DNA from: an uncultured Clostridia bacterium
GTDB taxonomy: Bacteria; Bacillota; Clostridia; Lachnospirales; Lachnospiraceae
Length of the DNA stretch: 64,000 bases
Assembly (NCBI GenBank): GCA_947174885.1
Contig: CAMWKO010000013.1
Span: 1-64,000, forward strand
Direction of reading: 5' to 3'
Below the pieces are notes generated by a model. That model had not been told where the DNA came from. It was given only the letters and a program-made list of their open reading frames with translations, and ran no database searches. A program made the translations under genes and the position numbers. This document shows, piece by piece, positions 9,329 to 18,387 of this stretch (positions are counted from its first letter, which is position 1; the number at the start of each line of letters is the position of its first letter).

Positions 9329-9679
9329 GTGATTTTTGCATATGATATGTTAAAAGAATCTGTGGCAGAAGATTTTGAACGGTTTTATCAGATGGGATTC
9401 AGTGAAACCCAAATATTTCCTGCTGTTTTGAACGAATACAGGTATGGCGAAGATTTCTGCCTGACAGAAAATATTTGTATCCATATATTCTTGGCGCTGA
9501 ATTATGCAAAGAACGGTTTGAATTTTAGTAGCATCATGGAAGGAATACACCATTTAAGTACTGAAGATGCCAAACAAGAAGTTCGGGCTACATTAGGAAA
9601 TGAGTCTATAAAATATGCTGCGGATTTAGCGGTGTTGATGAACGCATCAGTTGGGAACGCAACAGTAAATTGGGACTAA
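9329..9679 (+). CDS. Small helical protein of unknown function
   Basis: About 116 residues from a GTG at 9329, chosen because AAAGGAG ends five bases before it; an ATG-like start 30 bp upstream has no site. The protein is acidic and helical, with no signal peptide, membrane segment or cysteine motif of note. The pattern of an amphipathic N-terminal helix, a turn with MGFSET, AVLNEY and a second helix block with ALNYAKNGL recalls small immunity-type proteins such as Imm3, but I cannot show homology. It stands alone and ends at a strong terminator. Confidence 0.6.
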   Translation: MIFAYDMLKESVAEDFERFYQMGFSETQIFPAVLNEYRYGEDFCLTENICIHIFLALNYAKNGLNFSSIMEGIHHLSTEDAKQEVRATLGNESIKYAADLAVLMNASVGNATVNWD

Positions 9680-9691
9680 TTTAAAAACAAT

Positions 9692-9734
9692 GTAAATAGA
9701 TAAACAAATATATTTTTATCTATTTACCCTTTTT
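9692..9734 (+). terminator. Intrinsic terminator after the small unknown gene
   Basis: GTAAATAGATAAA and TTTATCTATTTAC form a perfect 13-bp stem with a 10-nt loop, followed by CCTTTTTAT. It lies 12 bp after the stop codon. Confidence 0.8.
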
Positions 9735-9825
9735 ATAATATATAAAAGAGTACACTTAGTAAAATAACTTTTAATGTCATTATCATAACTATTAAACTAA
9801 AATTCCGTAAATATAGGACTAATTC

Positions 9826-12138
9826 ATGAATGCCAGAGATATAGAACATTTATATAATCATTATAAAAACAGCATAAGCACTATTAAAAAGTTAGAGACC
9901 AAGCTGCTAAAGGAATCTTATTCTTATCAGAAATGGTCTGTTACTTTACGTGAAAAATCAAATATTATCCGTTCTCTATATGTAGAAAATGAACTGCTAC
10001 GTGAAAAGGTTATTGGTGAATTAATAGCAAACCCTGATATATTGGATGAAAATTTATCCCGTCTTTTTATTACCCATATTGATTTTTTTATTTCTGAGGG
10101 CTATAGTGATTCAGCCATGGTAGAACCTGTTTTAGAGATTCTTATTCCTTACTTTAAAAAAAACGGGCCTGATTTTTATCTGTTTGACTGCTACTACTTT
10201 ATGGGTATTTCTATTATAGAGCACAATAATTATTTAGAAGCAGATGATTTTTTTTCTAAAGCTATTTATATGTATCCCGACATAAGCTCCTGCAAGGAGG
10301 ATTATAGAAAATTTAGAATTTTATGTTCTTACTATCATCGTTTTATAGCCTCTATTTGCGAAGCTACACCTGACTATGAGAAAATTACCCGATATGCTGA
10401 AGGAGCACTTGACATATGGCAGTCTGACCCTATCGGTTTTTTGTCTTCAAAAAAGCTTAAGGGAATTACCTCGATACTGCAAAATCTTTGTGCTTTTGCA
10501 GTATATAAAGCTATTTCTGATAATATTGAGCCTCCTAAAATGCTTTATAGTCTAGTAGAGTCAGAATACAGTTATCAATTAAATTTATATGGTAATTCTT
10601 TAGATGTTGATGACCGAATATATGTTGTATATTATAAATACAAGTTATTTACTAATACTATCACACTAAAGGAATATAAGGATTTACTTTTTGAAAAATA
10701 CAATCATGATGTTATGCGTTTTTCAGATGGTTTTTCTTATAGTACTTGGAATTTTATAGCTCTATTTGATGATGAGGTATCAGACAGTGATTTTGACGCA
10801 TGCAACTTATTTTATATGAATCCGTCTCATACATATGTATATTATCTTCTGACAGAATTACTGAAATATACTGATGCTACGCAATCACTGAATATACTTA
10901 ATACCATTTCAAAATATTATTCAAATATACCATTTTATAGTGGTGCCGCCTTTGTTGATACTGTAATTGAAAATAATCTGATCAATCTTTTTACTCACAG
11001 CAACGACAAAGCTGTTATTCTTAAAATTATTGAAAATATATTTGTACATCGACAGGTTACTACTACTATTCATTCAATTATGGTCAGCCGTCTTGCCGAG
11101 CTTACAACAAGTCATTTTGTAGATAATGCTCCATGGCTTTTCGTTGGCCAGTGTGGTACAAAAAATGTAAACGATGTTATTGATTGCAAGGATGATATTA
11201 TTACCTTTGCAGTAGATGCTGCAAAATGCCATGATGTAGGTAAAATTATGTGTTCGGATATTATAAATCTGCAGTCCCGGAAGATTTTAAACTCTGAATT
11301 TGAAGTTATTAAAAAACATCCTGAAAGAGGCTATAAAATATTAAAATCTATTGATGCCTTATCAAAATATGCTGATATTGCTCTTGGTCATCACAAATTT
11401 TTTGATGGCAGTCGTGGATACCCTGACTACTTTGATAACACTCAATCAGAGATTAAAATATTCATTGATATTATAACCATATGTGACTGTGTAGATACTG
11501 CTACTGATACTCTTGGAAGAAACTATGCGAGAACAAAAAATTTTAATCAGGTATTGAAAGAATTAGTTGAAGACAGTGGTGTACGCTATTCAAAGGAACT
11601 GGTAGATTTAATTGTAGATGATAATGAGCTTATTGAAAAAATAAATAATCTTACACAAAATGACCGTGAATATACTTATTATGAAGTATTTAGAAATTTT
11701 ATTGAGCCTGAAATAACCTTTTATGAGGATGACGAAAAGAAAGTACGTCTCTGTAAAGAAGCAGATATTGAAAAAGTCTGTACCTTCAGTAACTTAACTT
11801 TAGAAAATCAAATGAATTTATTCAGAGAGTGTGCCGGTACCAGCTTTGTTTTAACAGATGGTCGTGGCAATATTTTTGGTGCAGTTTTTGCAAAACACTA
11901 TGATAAAGGCACACTATATATTTCTGATATTATAGTCAAAAAGGATTTTAGAAAAAACGGTTTTGGTTCTATGCTTATTAAGCATCTTGAAACACAGGCT
12001 GCATCTAAAGGCTATTTTATGCTTAAAGCAAAATATATTACTTTAAATCATTATGATAAGTTTTTTTGGAGAAACGGATTTTCAGAAAATGTTACAAAGG
12101 AATTTATGGTTAAAGAAATTTCCAGGTCTCTTTTATAA
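9826..12138 (+). CDS. Fusion protein: helical N-terminus, HD-GYP phosphodiesterase-like domain, GNAT acetyltransferase
   Basis: The 770 residues show three parts. Residues 1 to about 420 are helical, with tetratricopeptide-like features (YFMGISIIEHNNYLEADDFF). Next comes an HD domain with His469-Asp470 in CHDVGK, KHPERGYKIL and HHKFFDGSRGYP (522-533), the full HD-GYP signature of c-di-GMP phosphodiesterases. Residues from about 640 form a GNAT domain with acetyl-CoA loop RKNGFGS. There is no membrane segment. It may hydrolyse c-di-GMP and acetylate a partner protein. A PilZ protein nearby (14370-14726) is a potential c-di-GMP receptor. It overlaps the end of convergent tyrA by 6 bp. Confidence 0.85.
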   Translation: MNARDIEHLYNHYKNSISTIKKLETKLLKESYSYQKWSVTLREKSNIIRSLYVENELLREKVIGELIANPDILDENLSRLFITHIDFFISEGYSDSAMVEPVLEILIPYFKKNGPDFYLFDCYYFMGISIIEHNNYLEADDFFSKAIYMYPDISSCKEDYRKFRILCSYYHRFIASICEATPDYEKITRYAEGALDIWQSDPIGFLSSKKLKGITSILQNLCAFAVYKAISDNIEPPKMLYSLVESEYSYQLNLYGNSLDVDDRIYVVYYKYKLFTNTITLKEYKDLLFEKYNHDVMRFSDGFSYSTWNFIALFDDEVSDSDFDACNLFYMNPSHTYVYYLLTELLKYTDATQSLNILNTISKYYSNIPFYSGAAFVDTVIENNLINLFTHSNDKAVILKIIENIFVHRQVTTTIHSIMVSRLAELTTSHFVDNAPWLFVGQCGTKNVNDVIDCKDDIITFAVDAAKCHDVGKIMCSDIINLQSRKILNSEFEVIKKHPERGYKILKSIDALSKYADIALGHHKFFDGSRGYPDYFDNTQSEIKIFIDIITICDCVDTATDTLGRNYARTKNFNQVLKELVEDSGVRYSKELVDLIVDDNELIEKINNLTQNDREYTYYEVFRNFIEPEITFYEDDEKKVRLCKEADIEKVCTFSNLTLENQMNLFRECAGTSFVLTDGRGNIFGAVFAKHYDKGTLYISDIIVKKDFRKNGFGSMLIKHLETQAASKGYFMLKAKYITLNHYDKFFWRNGFSENVTKEFMVKEISRSLL

Positions 12139-13041
12139 GTCATTGGGATTTCCTGACAATCTGTTTCCAAACTGATTCCGGTATTCACTGCTCTGCTCAA
12201 ACATATTATATACATATGCTCCATCGCCATTTTCTATTTTGTCACGCGTTTCTATAAGCTGTTTTATATATTTATCTAAAAGCATCACAATATTTTCAGT
12301 ATTAGTCATACAAATCTGCTGCCACATTTCAGGTGAAGATGCTGCTATTCTGGTGGTATCCTTAAATCCATTTGCTGCCAAGGTCTTCATAAGACTATCC
12401 TCTGTATCCATACTTTTAACCAGATTTGTAAGCTGGGCAGCTATAATATGCGGTAAATGACTAATTCCCGCTACAGCATAGTCATGCAGCTTATATTCTT
12501 CAATAACTATAGGTCTGGCTCCTATGAGCTTTACCATATGAATAAGTTCCTGCAGTTTTATATTATCTGTCCTGTCGGTTGGTGTAATTGCATAATAAGC
12601 ATTTTTGAAAAGCCATGCATTACTAAACTCATATCCTGTCTTTTCCGAGCCTGCCATCGGATGTCCGCCTATAAAATTTACTTCCATATTCTCTGCTTTT
12701 ACTGCTTCATGAATATTTGACTTTGTACTTCCCACATCAGTAATAATACAATCCTCTTTTATAATGGACTTTAGTTTCTTTAGATATATTTCATTAAACT
12801 CTACAGGAGTACATAAAAAAATATAATCACAATCTGAAAAACTCGCATCCACCTCAGCTGTAACTATATCTGCGGTACCGTCTTCAATCGCCATTTTTCT
12901 AGGCTCAACTCTTCTATTATAAGCTACTATTACAGAATGCGGTAATGCCTCCCTGAATGCCTTTGCAAGAGAGCCTCCTATAAGTCCTAAGCCTATAATT
13001 CCAAGCTTAATATTTATGTTGTTAAAATCACTAAAGTCCAT
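12133..13041 (-). CDS. tyrA: Prephenate dehydrogenase
   Basis: NAD(P)-dependent enzyme converting prephenate to 4-hydroxyphenylpyruvate in tyrosine synthesis. The Rossmann motif GLGLIGGSLAKAF is at residues 16-28, GGHPMAGSEKTGYEF follows mid-protein, and the C-terminal helical dimerisation domain is present. At 302 residues it lacks the ACT domain found in some longer homologues. It follows aroA by 35 bp on the same strand, fitting a shikimate/tyrosine unit. Confidence 0.95.
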   Translation of the reverse strand: MDFSDFNNINIKLGIIGLGLIGGSLAKAFREALPHSVIVAYNRRVEPRKMAIEDGTADIVTAEVDASFSDCDYIFLCTPVEFNEIYLKKLKSIIKEDCIITDVGSTKSNIHEAVKAENMEVNFIGGHPMAGSEKTGYEFSNAWLFKNAYYAITPTDRTDNIKLQELIHMVKLIGARPIVIEEYKLHDYAVAGISHLPHIIAAQLTNLVKSMDTEDSLMKTLAANGFKDTTRIAASSPEMWQQICMTNTENIVMLLDKYIKQLIETRDKIENGDGAYVYNMFEQSSEYRNQFGNRLSGNPNDL

Positions 13042-13076
13042 TTCACACCTGCCTGTTCAACTTATCAGTATATTTA

Positions 13077-14360
13077 TTATACACAAATCTCATCAACAAT
13101 TTCAAAATAGTTCTCAAATGTCTTTCTGCAACACATCGGATTATCAATAACTATTCCGTCTGCCACCAAGCCTACAAGAGTAAATGCCATTGCCATTCTA
13201 TGGTCATCATATGTTTCTATAAGTGCCGGAGACGGCATAGAAGGATATATATTTATGTAATCCTCTCCATATTCAGTTTTTATATTCATTCTTGTAAGTT
13301 CGTTGACTATTGCACTTAATCTGTCAGTTTCCTGTAATCTTATATGTCCTATACCGGAAATTTTTGTTACCGAATCTGCAAATACGGCTATTGCTGCCAG
13401 TGTCATTGTCTGATCCGAAAAATTATTCATATTAATTTCTATACCCTTTAATTTTCCGTTTGGTCCCTCTACTGTCACACCGTCGGATTCATAGATTACT
13501 TTACATCCCATCTGTTCCAGTACCTCTAAAAATCTGATATCTCCCTGCATAGAAGATTTTGTGATATTGTTCACTTTAATCTTAGAGGCTGTAATAGCCG
13601 CCATTGCAAAAAAATAGCAGGCTGCTGATACATCCGGTTCTATCTGATATGTAATGCTATTATAGCTACTATTGGAAGCTATATGATAGCTGCTGCCATC
13701 AAATTCTACTTCTGCTCCAAACTGCCTCATCATTTTTAGAGTAATCTCAATATATGAACCATATTTTTTTTGGCTTGTAATCTCAATATCAAGACCATCC
13801 TTAAGCATTGAGGAAGTCATAAGAATTGCACTTAAAAACTGTGTACTTTCACTAATATCAAGTTTTATACGCTTTCTGCCCTGTATATCTCCACATCCTG
13901 TAATAGCTATAGGTAAATGAAATTCTTCTTCCAAAAATTTAATTTCAGCACCAATAGACATAAGCATATCCATAAGAGGCTTCATTGGTCTTCTTTTCAT
14001 TTGCTCTGACGCATTAATTATATATGTTCCGGAGGATAAACCACACATACAGGTAAGAAAACGTGCAGCTGTTCCGGCACTGCCTACATAGATTTCTCCG
14101 TCTTTTTTGGGAAGCTTTCCGCCTAATCCTGTTACAGTCACAGTAGTATTTTTTTCATCTGTTTCTATTTCAAAACCCAAATCTACTAAAGACTGTAAAA
14201 AATATCTGGAATCATCACTAAAAAGAGTACCCTTTAATACTGATTTTCCATTTGCTAATGCTGCCAATAATAACGCACGATTAGTAATACTCTTTGACCC
14301 GGGTACACTTACGATATGTTCGCTGTTTTTTTTCATCTGTCTTACTCTGTATGTATCCAT
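13077..14360 (-). CDS. aroA: 3-phosphoshikimate 1-carboxyvinyltransferase (EPSP synthase)
   Basis: A 427-residue EPSP synthase that joins shikimate-3-phosphate and phosphoenolpyruvate. Characteristic motifs are PGSKSITNRALLLAALA near the N-terminus, GSAGTAARFLT (about residues 92-102), and near the end RLQETDRL and DDHRMAMAF. It is complete, starts with ATG and lies 9 bp after the PilZ gene, so the order of transcription is PilZ-aroA-tyrA. Confidence 0.97.
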   Translation of the reverse strand: MDTYRVRQMKKNSEHIVSVPGSKSITNRALLLAALANGKSVLKGTLFSDDSRYFLQSLVDLGFEIETDEKNTTVTVTGLGGKLPKKDGEIYVGSAGTAARFLTCMCGLSSGTYIINASEQMKRRPMKPLMDMLMSIGAEIKFLEEEFHLPIAITGCGDIQGRKRIKLDISESTQFLSAILMTSSMLKDGLDIEITSQKKYGSYIEITLKMMRQFGAEVEFDGSSYHIASNSSYNSITYQIEPDVSAACYFFAMAAITASKIKVNNITKSSMQGDIRFLEVLEQMGCKVIYESDGVTVEGPNGKLKGIEINMNNFSDQTMTLAAIAVFADSVTKISGIGHIRLQETDRLSAIVNELTRMNIKTEYGEDYINIYPSMPSPALIETYDDHRMAMAFTLVGLVADGIVIDNPMCCRKTFENYFEIVDEICV

Positions 14361-14369
14361 AATTATTAT

Positions 14370-14726
14370 TTACTCCGAATCATTTAAAATCTCATAAATC
14401 TGAATTTTGAGCTGATCTGCCGGTCTTATACCAATAAATCTGCATCCGTATAAAATCTCATTGTCATCATCAATACTTTCCATTCTTACAATCTCAATAA
14501 CGGATTTGAAGTTTTCTTTTGTCCACAATACAATATTAACATCATAAAAAGTATTAAGCTTTAATTCTTCATAACTTTTAAATGCTAATCCGTCTCTTGA
14601 AATATTAACAAGGGTAACATTGATTTTATCCTTGTTTATATCATCAACCTTCTTCAAATTTTTTACCTGATTTAATTTAATTTTTACATCAATATCAAGT
14701 CTTCTTGACTTTCTTTTTTCATGCAT
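14370..14726 (-). CDS. PilZ-domain protein
   Basis: A 118-residue single-domain protein. The N-terminus contains RKSRR, the RxxxR c-di-GMP-binding motif, and NISRDGLAFKS matches the (D/N)xSxxG second motif of PilZ domains. These bind c-di-GMP and pass the signal to partners. No membrane segment or output domain is present. The gene sits directly before aroA, and the HD-GYP fusion is 2.2 kb away, so c-di-GMP signalling is present, although a direct link is only inference. Confidence 0.85.
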   Translation of the reverse strand: MHEKRKSRRLDIDVKIKLNQVKNLKKVDDINKDKINVTLVNISRDGLAFKSYEELKLNTFYDVNIVLWTKENFKSVIEIVRMESIDDDNEILYGCRFIGIRPADQLKIQIYEILNDSE

Positions 14727-14782
14727 GGCTATTCCTCCGTATATTTTATTTTATGCAAAATTATTTCACACATAATTAAACC

Positions 14783-15823
14783 TTAAACTATAATCATTGC
14801 ATCTCCAAAACTAAAGAACCTATATCTCTCTTCTACTGCCTTCTTATAAGCAGCCATAATATTGTCTCGTCCTGCAAATGCTGATACCAGCATAAGCAGT
14901 GTAGACTCCGGAAGATGAAAATTGGTAATGAGTCCGTCTATTATTTTAAATTCATATCCCGGATATATAAATATATCTGTCCATCCACTTCCGCTTGTAA
15001 TATGCCCTTTATCATCCGCACATGACTCAAGAGTTCTACAGCTGGTAGTCCCTACGGATATAATTCTGTTTCCACTTTCCTTTGCCCTGTTTATAATAGC
15101 TGCGTTTTCTTCATCTATCATATAAAACTCAGAATGCATATGATGTTCTAATATATTATCCACCTTTACCGGTCTGAAGGTTCCAAGTCCTACATGCAGG
15201 GTCACATGTGCAATATTAACACCCATATCCTGTATCTTCTCTAAAAGTTCCTTTGTAAAGTGTAAACCCGCAGTAGGTGCTGCTGCCGAACCGTCATATT
15301 TTGCATATACAGTCTGATATCGGCTCTTATCCTCAAGCTGTACCGTAATATATGGTGGCAATGGCATCTGTCCCAATTTATCAAGAATTTCTTCAAATAT
15401 ACCCTTATATTCAAATCTTATTAACCTGTTACCCTCCTCTACTACATCCTCTACAATACCTGTAAGTAATCCCTCTCCAAATACAAGCCTTGTGCCAATT
15501 CTGCACTTCTTTCCGGGTTTTACCAAGGTTTCCCAGATATTGTCACCTTTTCTTTTCAGTAAAAGCACTTCAATCTTTGCATTTGTATCTTCTTTTACAC
15601 CAAATAATCTTGCAGGTATTACCTTTGTATCATTAATAACTAAACAATCACCCGGTTTTAAATAGTCGCATACATCTTTAAATATTCCATGCGTCACATT
15701 ACCTGTAGTTCTGTCTATGTGCATTAATTTACTGGAAGACCTGTCTGTCAAAGGATTCTGTGCTATTAATTCCTGAGGTAAATCATAATAAAAATCTTTT
15801 AGCTGCATTTTAACTTTTGTCAA
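14783..15823 (-). CDS. queA: S-adenosylmethionine:tRNA ribosyltransferase-isomerase
   Basis: Catalyses the penultimate step of queuosine synthesis, transferring the ribosyl part of SAM to preQ1 in tRNA. Diagnostic sequences are [13 protein letters not shown], the AAPTAGLHF motif, [14 protein letters not shown] and [19 protein letters not shown]. It has 346 residues from a TTG at 15823, supported by AGGAGAGG six bases upstream; an internal ATG 15 bp later lacks a site. No tgt gene follows in this window. Confidence 0.95.
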   Translation of the reverse strand: MTKVKMQLKDFYYDLPQELIAQNPLTDRSSSKLMHIDRTTGNVTHGIFKDVCDYLKPGDCLVINDTKVIPARLFGVKEDTNAKIEVLLLKRKGDNIWETLVKPGKKCRIGTRLVFGEGLLTGIVEDVVEEGNRLIRFEYKGIFEEILDKLGQMPLPPYITVQLEDKSRYQTVYAKYDGSAAAPTAGLHFTKELLEKIQDMGVNIAHVTLHVGLGTFRPVKVDNILEHHMHSEFYMIDEENAAIINRAKESGNRIISVGTTSCRTLESCADDKGHITSGSGWTDIFIYPGYEFKIIDGLITNFHLPESTLLMLVSAFAGRDNIMAAYKKAVEERYRFFSFGDAMIIV

Positions 15824-15857
15824 TGACCTCTCCTAACAAATTTACCAATATATTATA

Positions 15858-16069
15858 CCATAAATCACAAGGTGATTTATGGGTCTAGTGCGTAAGCCTT
15901 GTGCTTACCCACGATGACATTATACCATAAATCGCAAAGCGATTTATGGGGCGAGCGCATAAAGCGAAGCTTTATTCACGAGCCTATTATACCATAAATC
16001 ATAAAGTGATTTATGGGTTGAGTGAATAAACCGAAGGTTTATTCACTAAGACATTTTACCATAAAAAAC
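15858..16069. repeat. Array of three 67-bp units, each with two hairpins whose stems covary
   Basis: Units begin at 15858, 15925 and 15992, with a degenerate fourth start at 16059: an exact 67-bp period. Each has hairpin A (CCATAAATC/GATTTATGG) and hairpin B. The inner pair of hairpin A changes a..t, g..c, a..t across units. Hairpin B reads GTAAGC/GCTTAC, ATAAAGC/GCTTTAT, then GTGAATAAACC/GGTTTATTCAC, always with pairing kept. The flanks AGYGC and YCAC(G)A are conserved. The array lies between thiN and queA, is non-coding, and a related unit is at 51544-51645. Confidence 0.85.
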
Positions 16070-16095
16070 ATTATTTGCATAGTTAATCATTTTTT

Positions 16096-16145
16096 GAGTT
16101 TCTCTATTTTCTATTTTACGGCTCATAAAACCCTGCTGCCTTTAA
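16096..16145. repeat. Degenerate end of the 180-bp palindromic element
   Basis: GAGTTTCTCTATTTTCTATTTT followed by ACGGCTCATAAAACCCTGCTGCC aligns by eye with the outer arm and GTTGCC region of the 180-bp element seen at 951-1130. It ends at the thiN stop codon. The similarity is partial. Confidence 0.4.
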
Positions 16146-16817
16146 TTAGGAATCATTTGTCATAACAACTAACAATTCTCCTGATTTTATATCTACCTCA
16201 CCACATTCTCCGTCAAATTCATTGGATATTCCAAGTCTGTATGTTTTCTCCGTATCAAAATCAAAATTTTCAATCTTATATTTAAATCCTTTTAGCGTTA
16301 CTCCCTTTGCATTTCCATCAAACTGAATAAATGAAATATATTTATATTTATGGGTGTTTTCAATAATTGTCTTTTTATCAATCATATATATCTCACTGTT
16401 TTGTGTAAAAATAGTTGCGCTAACACCATTCTTTAATGATTTTTTAAGTAAAAACAGATTCCCCAGGGAATGGTCAAGCCGATTTCCTATTCCGCCTAAT
16501 ATATGAATAATACCGGCTTCCAGCTTTATAGCCAGATTCACAGCTTCTTCCGTATCAGTACTGTCCTTAACCGGATTTAGCCTTATAATTTTAGTATCGT
16601 TTTTATCAGTATTATCTGAACTGTAATACTTTCTCAAAATATCATTATCTATTGTATCAAAATCCCCAACAATATAGGTTGGATTAATATCTGCTTCATA
16701 TGCAAACGCCAGTCCTCCATCTACTGCAATTATTTCCTCATACTCATGCTCTGTAAGAAAGTCCTTTCCAAACTTCCTATCTATATCACCACCTGTAATA
16801 ATCAATACTGCTTTCAT
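16146..16817 (-). CDS. thiN: Thiamine pyrophosphokinase
   Basis: Transfers pyrophosphate from ATP to thiamine. The 223 residues contain the family motifs VDGGLAFAYEADINPTYIVG with GDFDTID following, DSTDTEEAVNLA and GGIGNRLDHSLGNLFLL, and the usual C-terminal beta domain. It is the last gene of the operon stp-prkC-rsgA-rpe-thiN, 2 bp after rpe, which is the usual arrangement in Clostridia. Confidence 0.95.
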   Translation of the reverse strand: MKAVLIITGGDIDRKFGKDFLTEHEYEEIIAVDGGLAFAYEADINPTYIVGDFDTIDNDILRKYYSSDNTDKNDTKIIRLNPVKDSTDTEEAVNLAIKLEAGIIHILGGIGNRLDHSLGNLFLLKKSLKNGVSATIFTQNSEIYMIDKKTIIENTHKYKYISFIQFDGNAKGVTLKGFKYKIENFDFDTEKTYRLGISNEFDGECGEVDIKSGELLVVMTNDS

Positions 16818-16819
16818 TT

Positions 16820-17485
16820 CTATCCTCTTTCAAATTTATTAAAAATTTCAAGAAATTCCTTTACATTTTTTGTAATTGTTTCGCCAAACACTGCTGAACC
16901 TGCTACAATTACATTAGCACCTGCCTCTAATACTTCATCTATATTTGACAGATTTATTCCACCATCTACTTCAAGTTCAACATTTCTGCCTGTTTCATCT
17001 ATTAGTTTTCTTGCTTTCCTTATTTTTTCCGTGGACTGTTCAATATATTTTTGACCGCCAAAGCCCGGATGTACAGACATTATAAGCACCATATCCACCA
17101 TATTAAGATATGGCTTAATCTCCTCTACAGGCGTTTCAGGATTAATGACTATTCCTGCTTTTATACCTGCTGCTTTTATTTTATCAATCGTAGCTTCTAC
17201 TTCATTGGTAGCTTCGAGATGAAAGGTAATAATATCTGAACCTGATGCAACAAAATCATCAATATACCGAATAGGATCCTTTATCATAAGATGTGTATCA
17301 AATATCACATCTGTAGATTTACGAAGACTTTTTATGACCGGCATGCCGAATGAAATACTCGGAACAAAAAGACCATCCATTACATCTAAGTGCATATATA
17401 CAGCACCTGCTTCATGCGCTTCCTTTACCTGTTTTCCTAAAATATTATAATCGCAAGCCAAAATTGACGGTGATAATTTTATCAT
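16820..17485 (-). CDS. rpe: Ribulose-phosphate 3-epimerase
   Basis: TIM-barrel enzyme of the pentose phosphate pathway that interconverts ribulose-5- and xylulose-5-phosphate. It has SPSILACDY, the metal-ligand motif HLDVMDGLFVP, the MSVHPGFGGQ phosphate loop and VDGGIN with the catalytic Asp, in 221 residues. It starts 11 bp after rsgA. Confidence 0.97.
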   Translation of the reverse strand: MIKLSPSILACDYNILGKQVKEAHEAGAVYMHLDVMDGLFVPSISFGMPVIKSLRKSTDVIFDTHLMIKDPIRYIDDFVASGSDIITFHLEATNEVEATIDKIKAAGIKAGIVINPETPVEEIKPYLNMVDMVLIMSVHPGFGGQKYIEQSTEKIRKARKLIDETGRNVELEVDGGINLSNIDEVLEAGANVIVAGSAVFGETITKNVKEFLEIFNKFERG

Positions 17486-17496
17486 TGTACTACCTC

Positions 17497-18372
17497 TTAG
17501 TATTTTTTCTTATTCTTAATTTCATCAAACATTAATTTGTAGTTCTCGTATCTGCTTGTACTGATGCCGGTATCTATGGCACTTTTAACTGCACAATCCG
17601 GCTCATTTATATGTACACATCCATTAAATCTGCATTCACCTTCATGCTTATATATCTCCGGAAAGAACTGCTTTAGCTCCTCTTTTTCACATTCACATAC
17701 ATACATGGAACTAAATCCCGGCGTATCCATTATATATGTATTATCCTCTATATTTAAAATTTCCGTATGTCTTGTAGTATGCTTTCCTCTCTCTATCTTC
17801 TTACTAATGTCGCCCGTTTTTACAATTTCGTTACTTGTAACGGCATTAATCACTGAAGATTTGCCTACTCCTGAAGGTCCTGCCAATGAGGTAGTTTTTC
17901 CTCTTAATACATTTTTAACCTCATCTATACCATAGCCATTCTTTGCACTGGCAAATATCACCTTATACCCGGCTTTCATATATATGCTTTTCAGGTTACT
18001 TAATTCTTCTTCATCTGCCAAATCAACCTTGTTAAAGCATATAACAGTATCTATTCCTCTGGTTTCCATCATTACCAGAAATCTATCCAGTAAATTCAAA
18101 TTAGGCATTGGACTTTTTACTGCAAAAACTACCAATGCCTGATCAATATTTGCCACAGCAGGTCTTATAAGTTCATTACTTCTGTCCAAAATATCAGTGA
18201 TATTTCCGGTCATTTCATATTCACTTATAATTTCAAGCTTTACATTGTCGCCCACTAATGGTTTTATCTTCTTGTATCTGAAAATTCCTTTGGCGGAACA
18301 TTTAAAGATTCCACTATGTACAACATGTACATAGTAGAATCCTCCAACGCCTTTTATAATCTTTCCTGTCAA
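17497..18372 (-). CDS. rsgA: Ribosome small-subunit-dependent GTPase A
   Basis: A 291-residue circularly permuted GTPase acting late in 30S subunit assembly. An OB-fold domain comes first. The GTPase motifs follow in permuted order: G4 FNKVD, G1 GPSGVGKSS, G3 DTPGF. A C-terminal zinc knuckle (Cys-rich CRFNGCVHINEPDC) completes it. It is 15 bp downstream of prkC, the classic linkage. Confidence 0.97.
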   Translation of the reverse strand: MTGKIIKGVGGFYYVHVVHSGIFKCSAKGIFRYKKIKPLVGDNVKLEIISEYEMTGNITDILDRSNELIRPAVANIDQALVVFAVKSPMPNLNLLDRFLVMMETRGIDTVICFNKVDLADEEELSNLKSIYMKAGYKVIFASAKNGYGIDEVKNVLRGKTTSLAGPSGVGKSSVINAVTSNEIVKTGDISKKIERGKHTTRHTEILNIEDNTYIMDTPGFSSMYVCECEKEELKQFFPEIYKHEGECRFNGCVHINEPDCAVKSAIDTGISTSRYENYKLMFDEIKNKKKY

Positions 18373-18387
18373 TTAAACTACCTACTT

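Noticed and set aside
9329..9679. Immunity protein of a contact-dependent toxin
   Set aside because: A loose resemblance to Imm3-like helical proteins was noted, but no toxin gene is nearby and no diagnostic residues could be shown.
15858..16069. Possible CRISPR array
   Set aside because: The units are contiguous 67-bp tandem repeats made of hairpins, with no unique spacers and no cas genes in the window.
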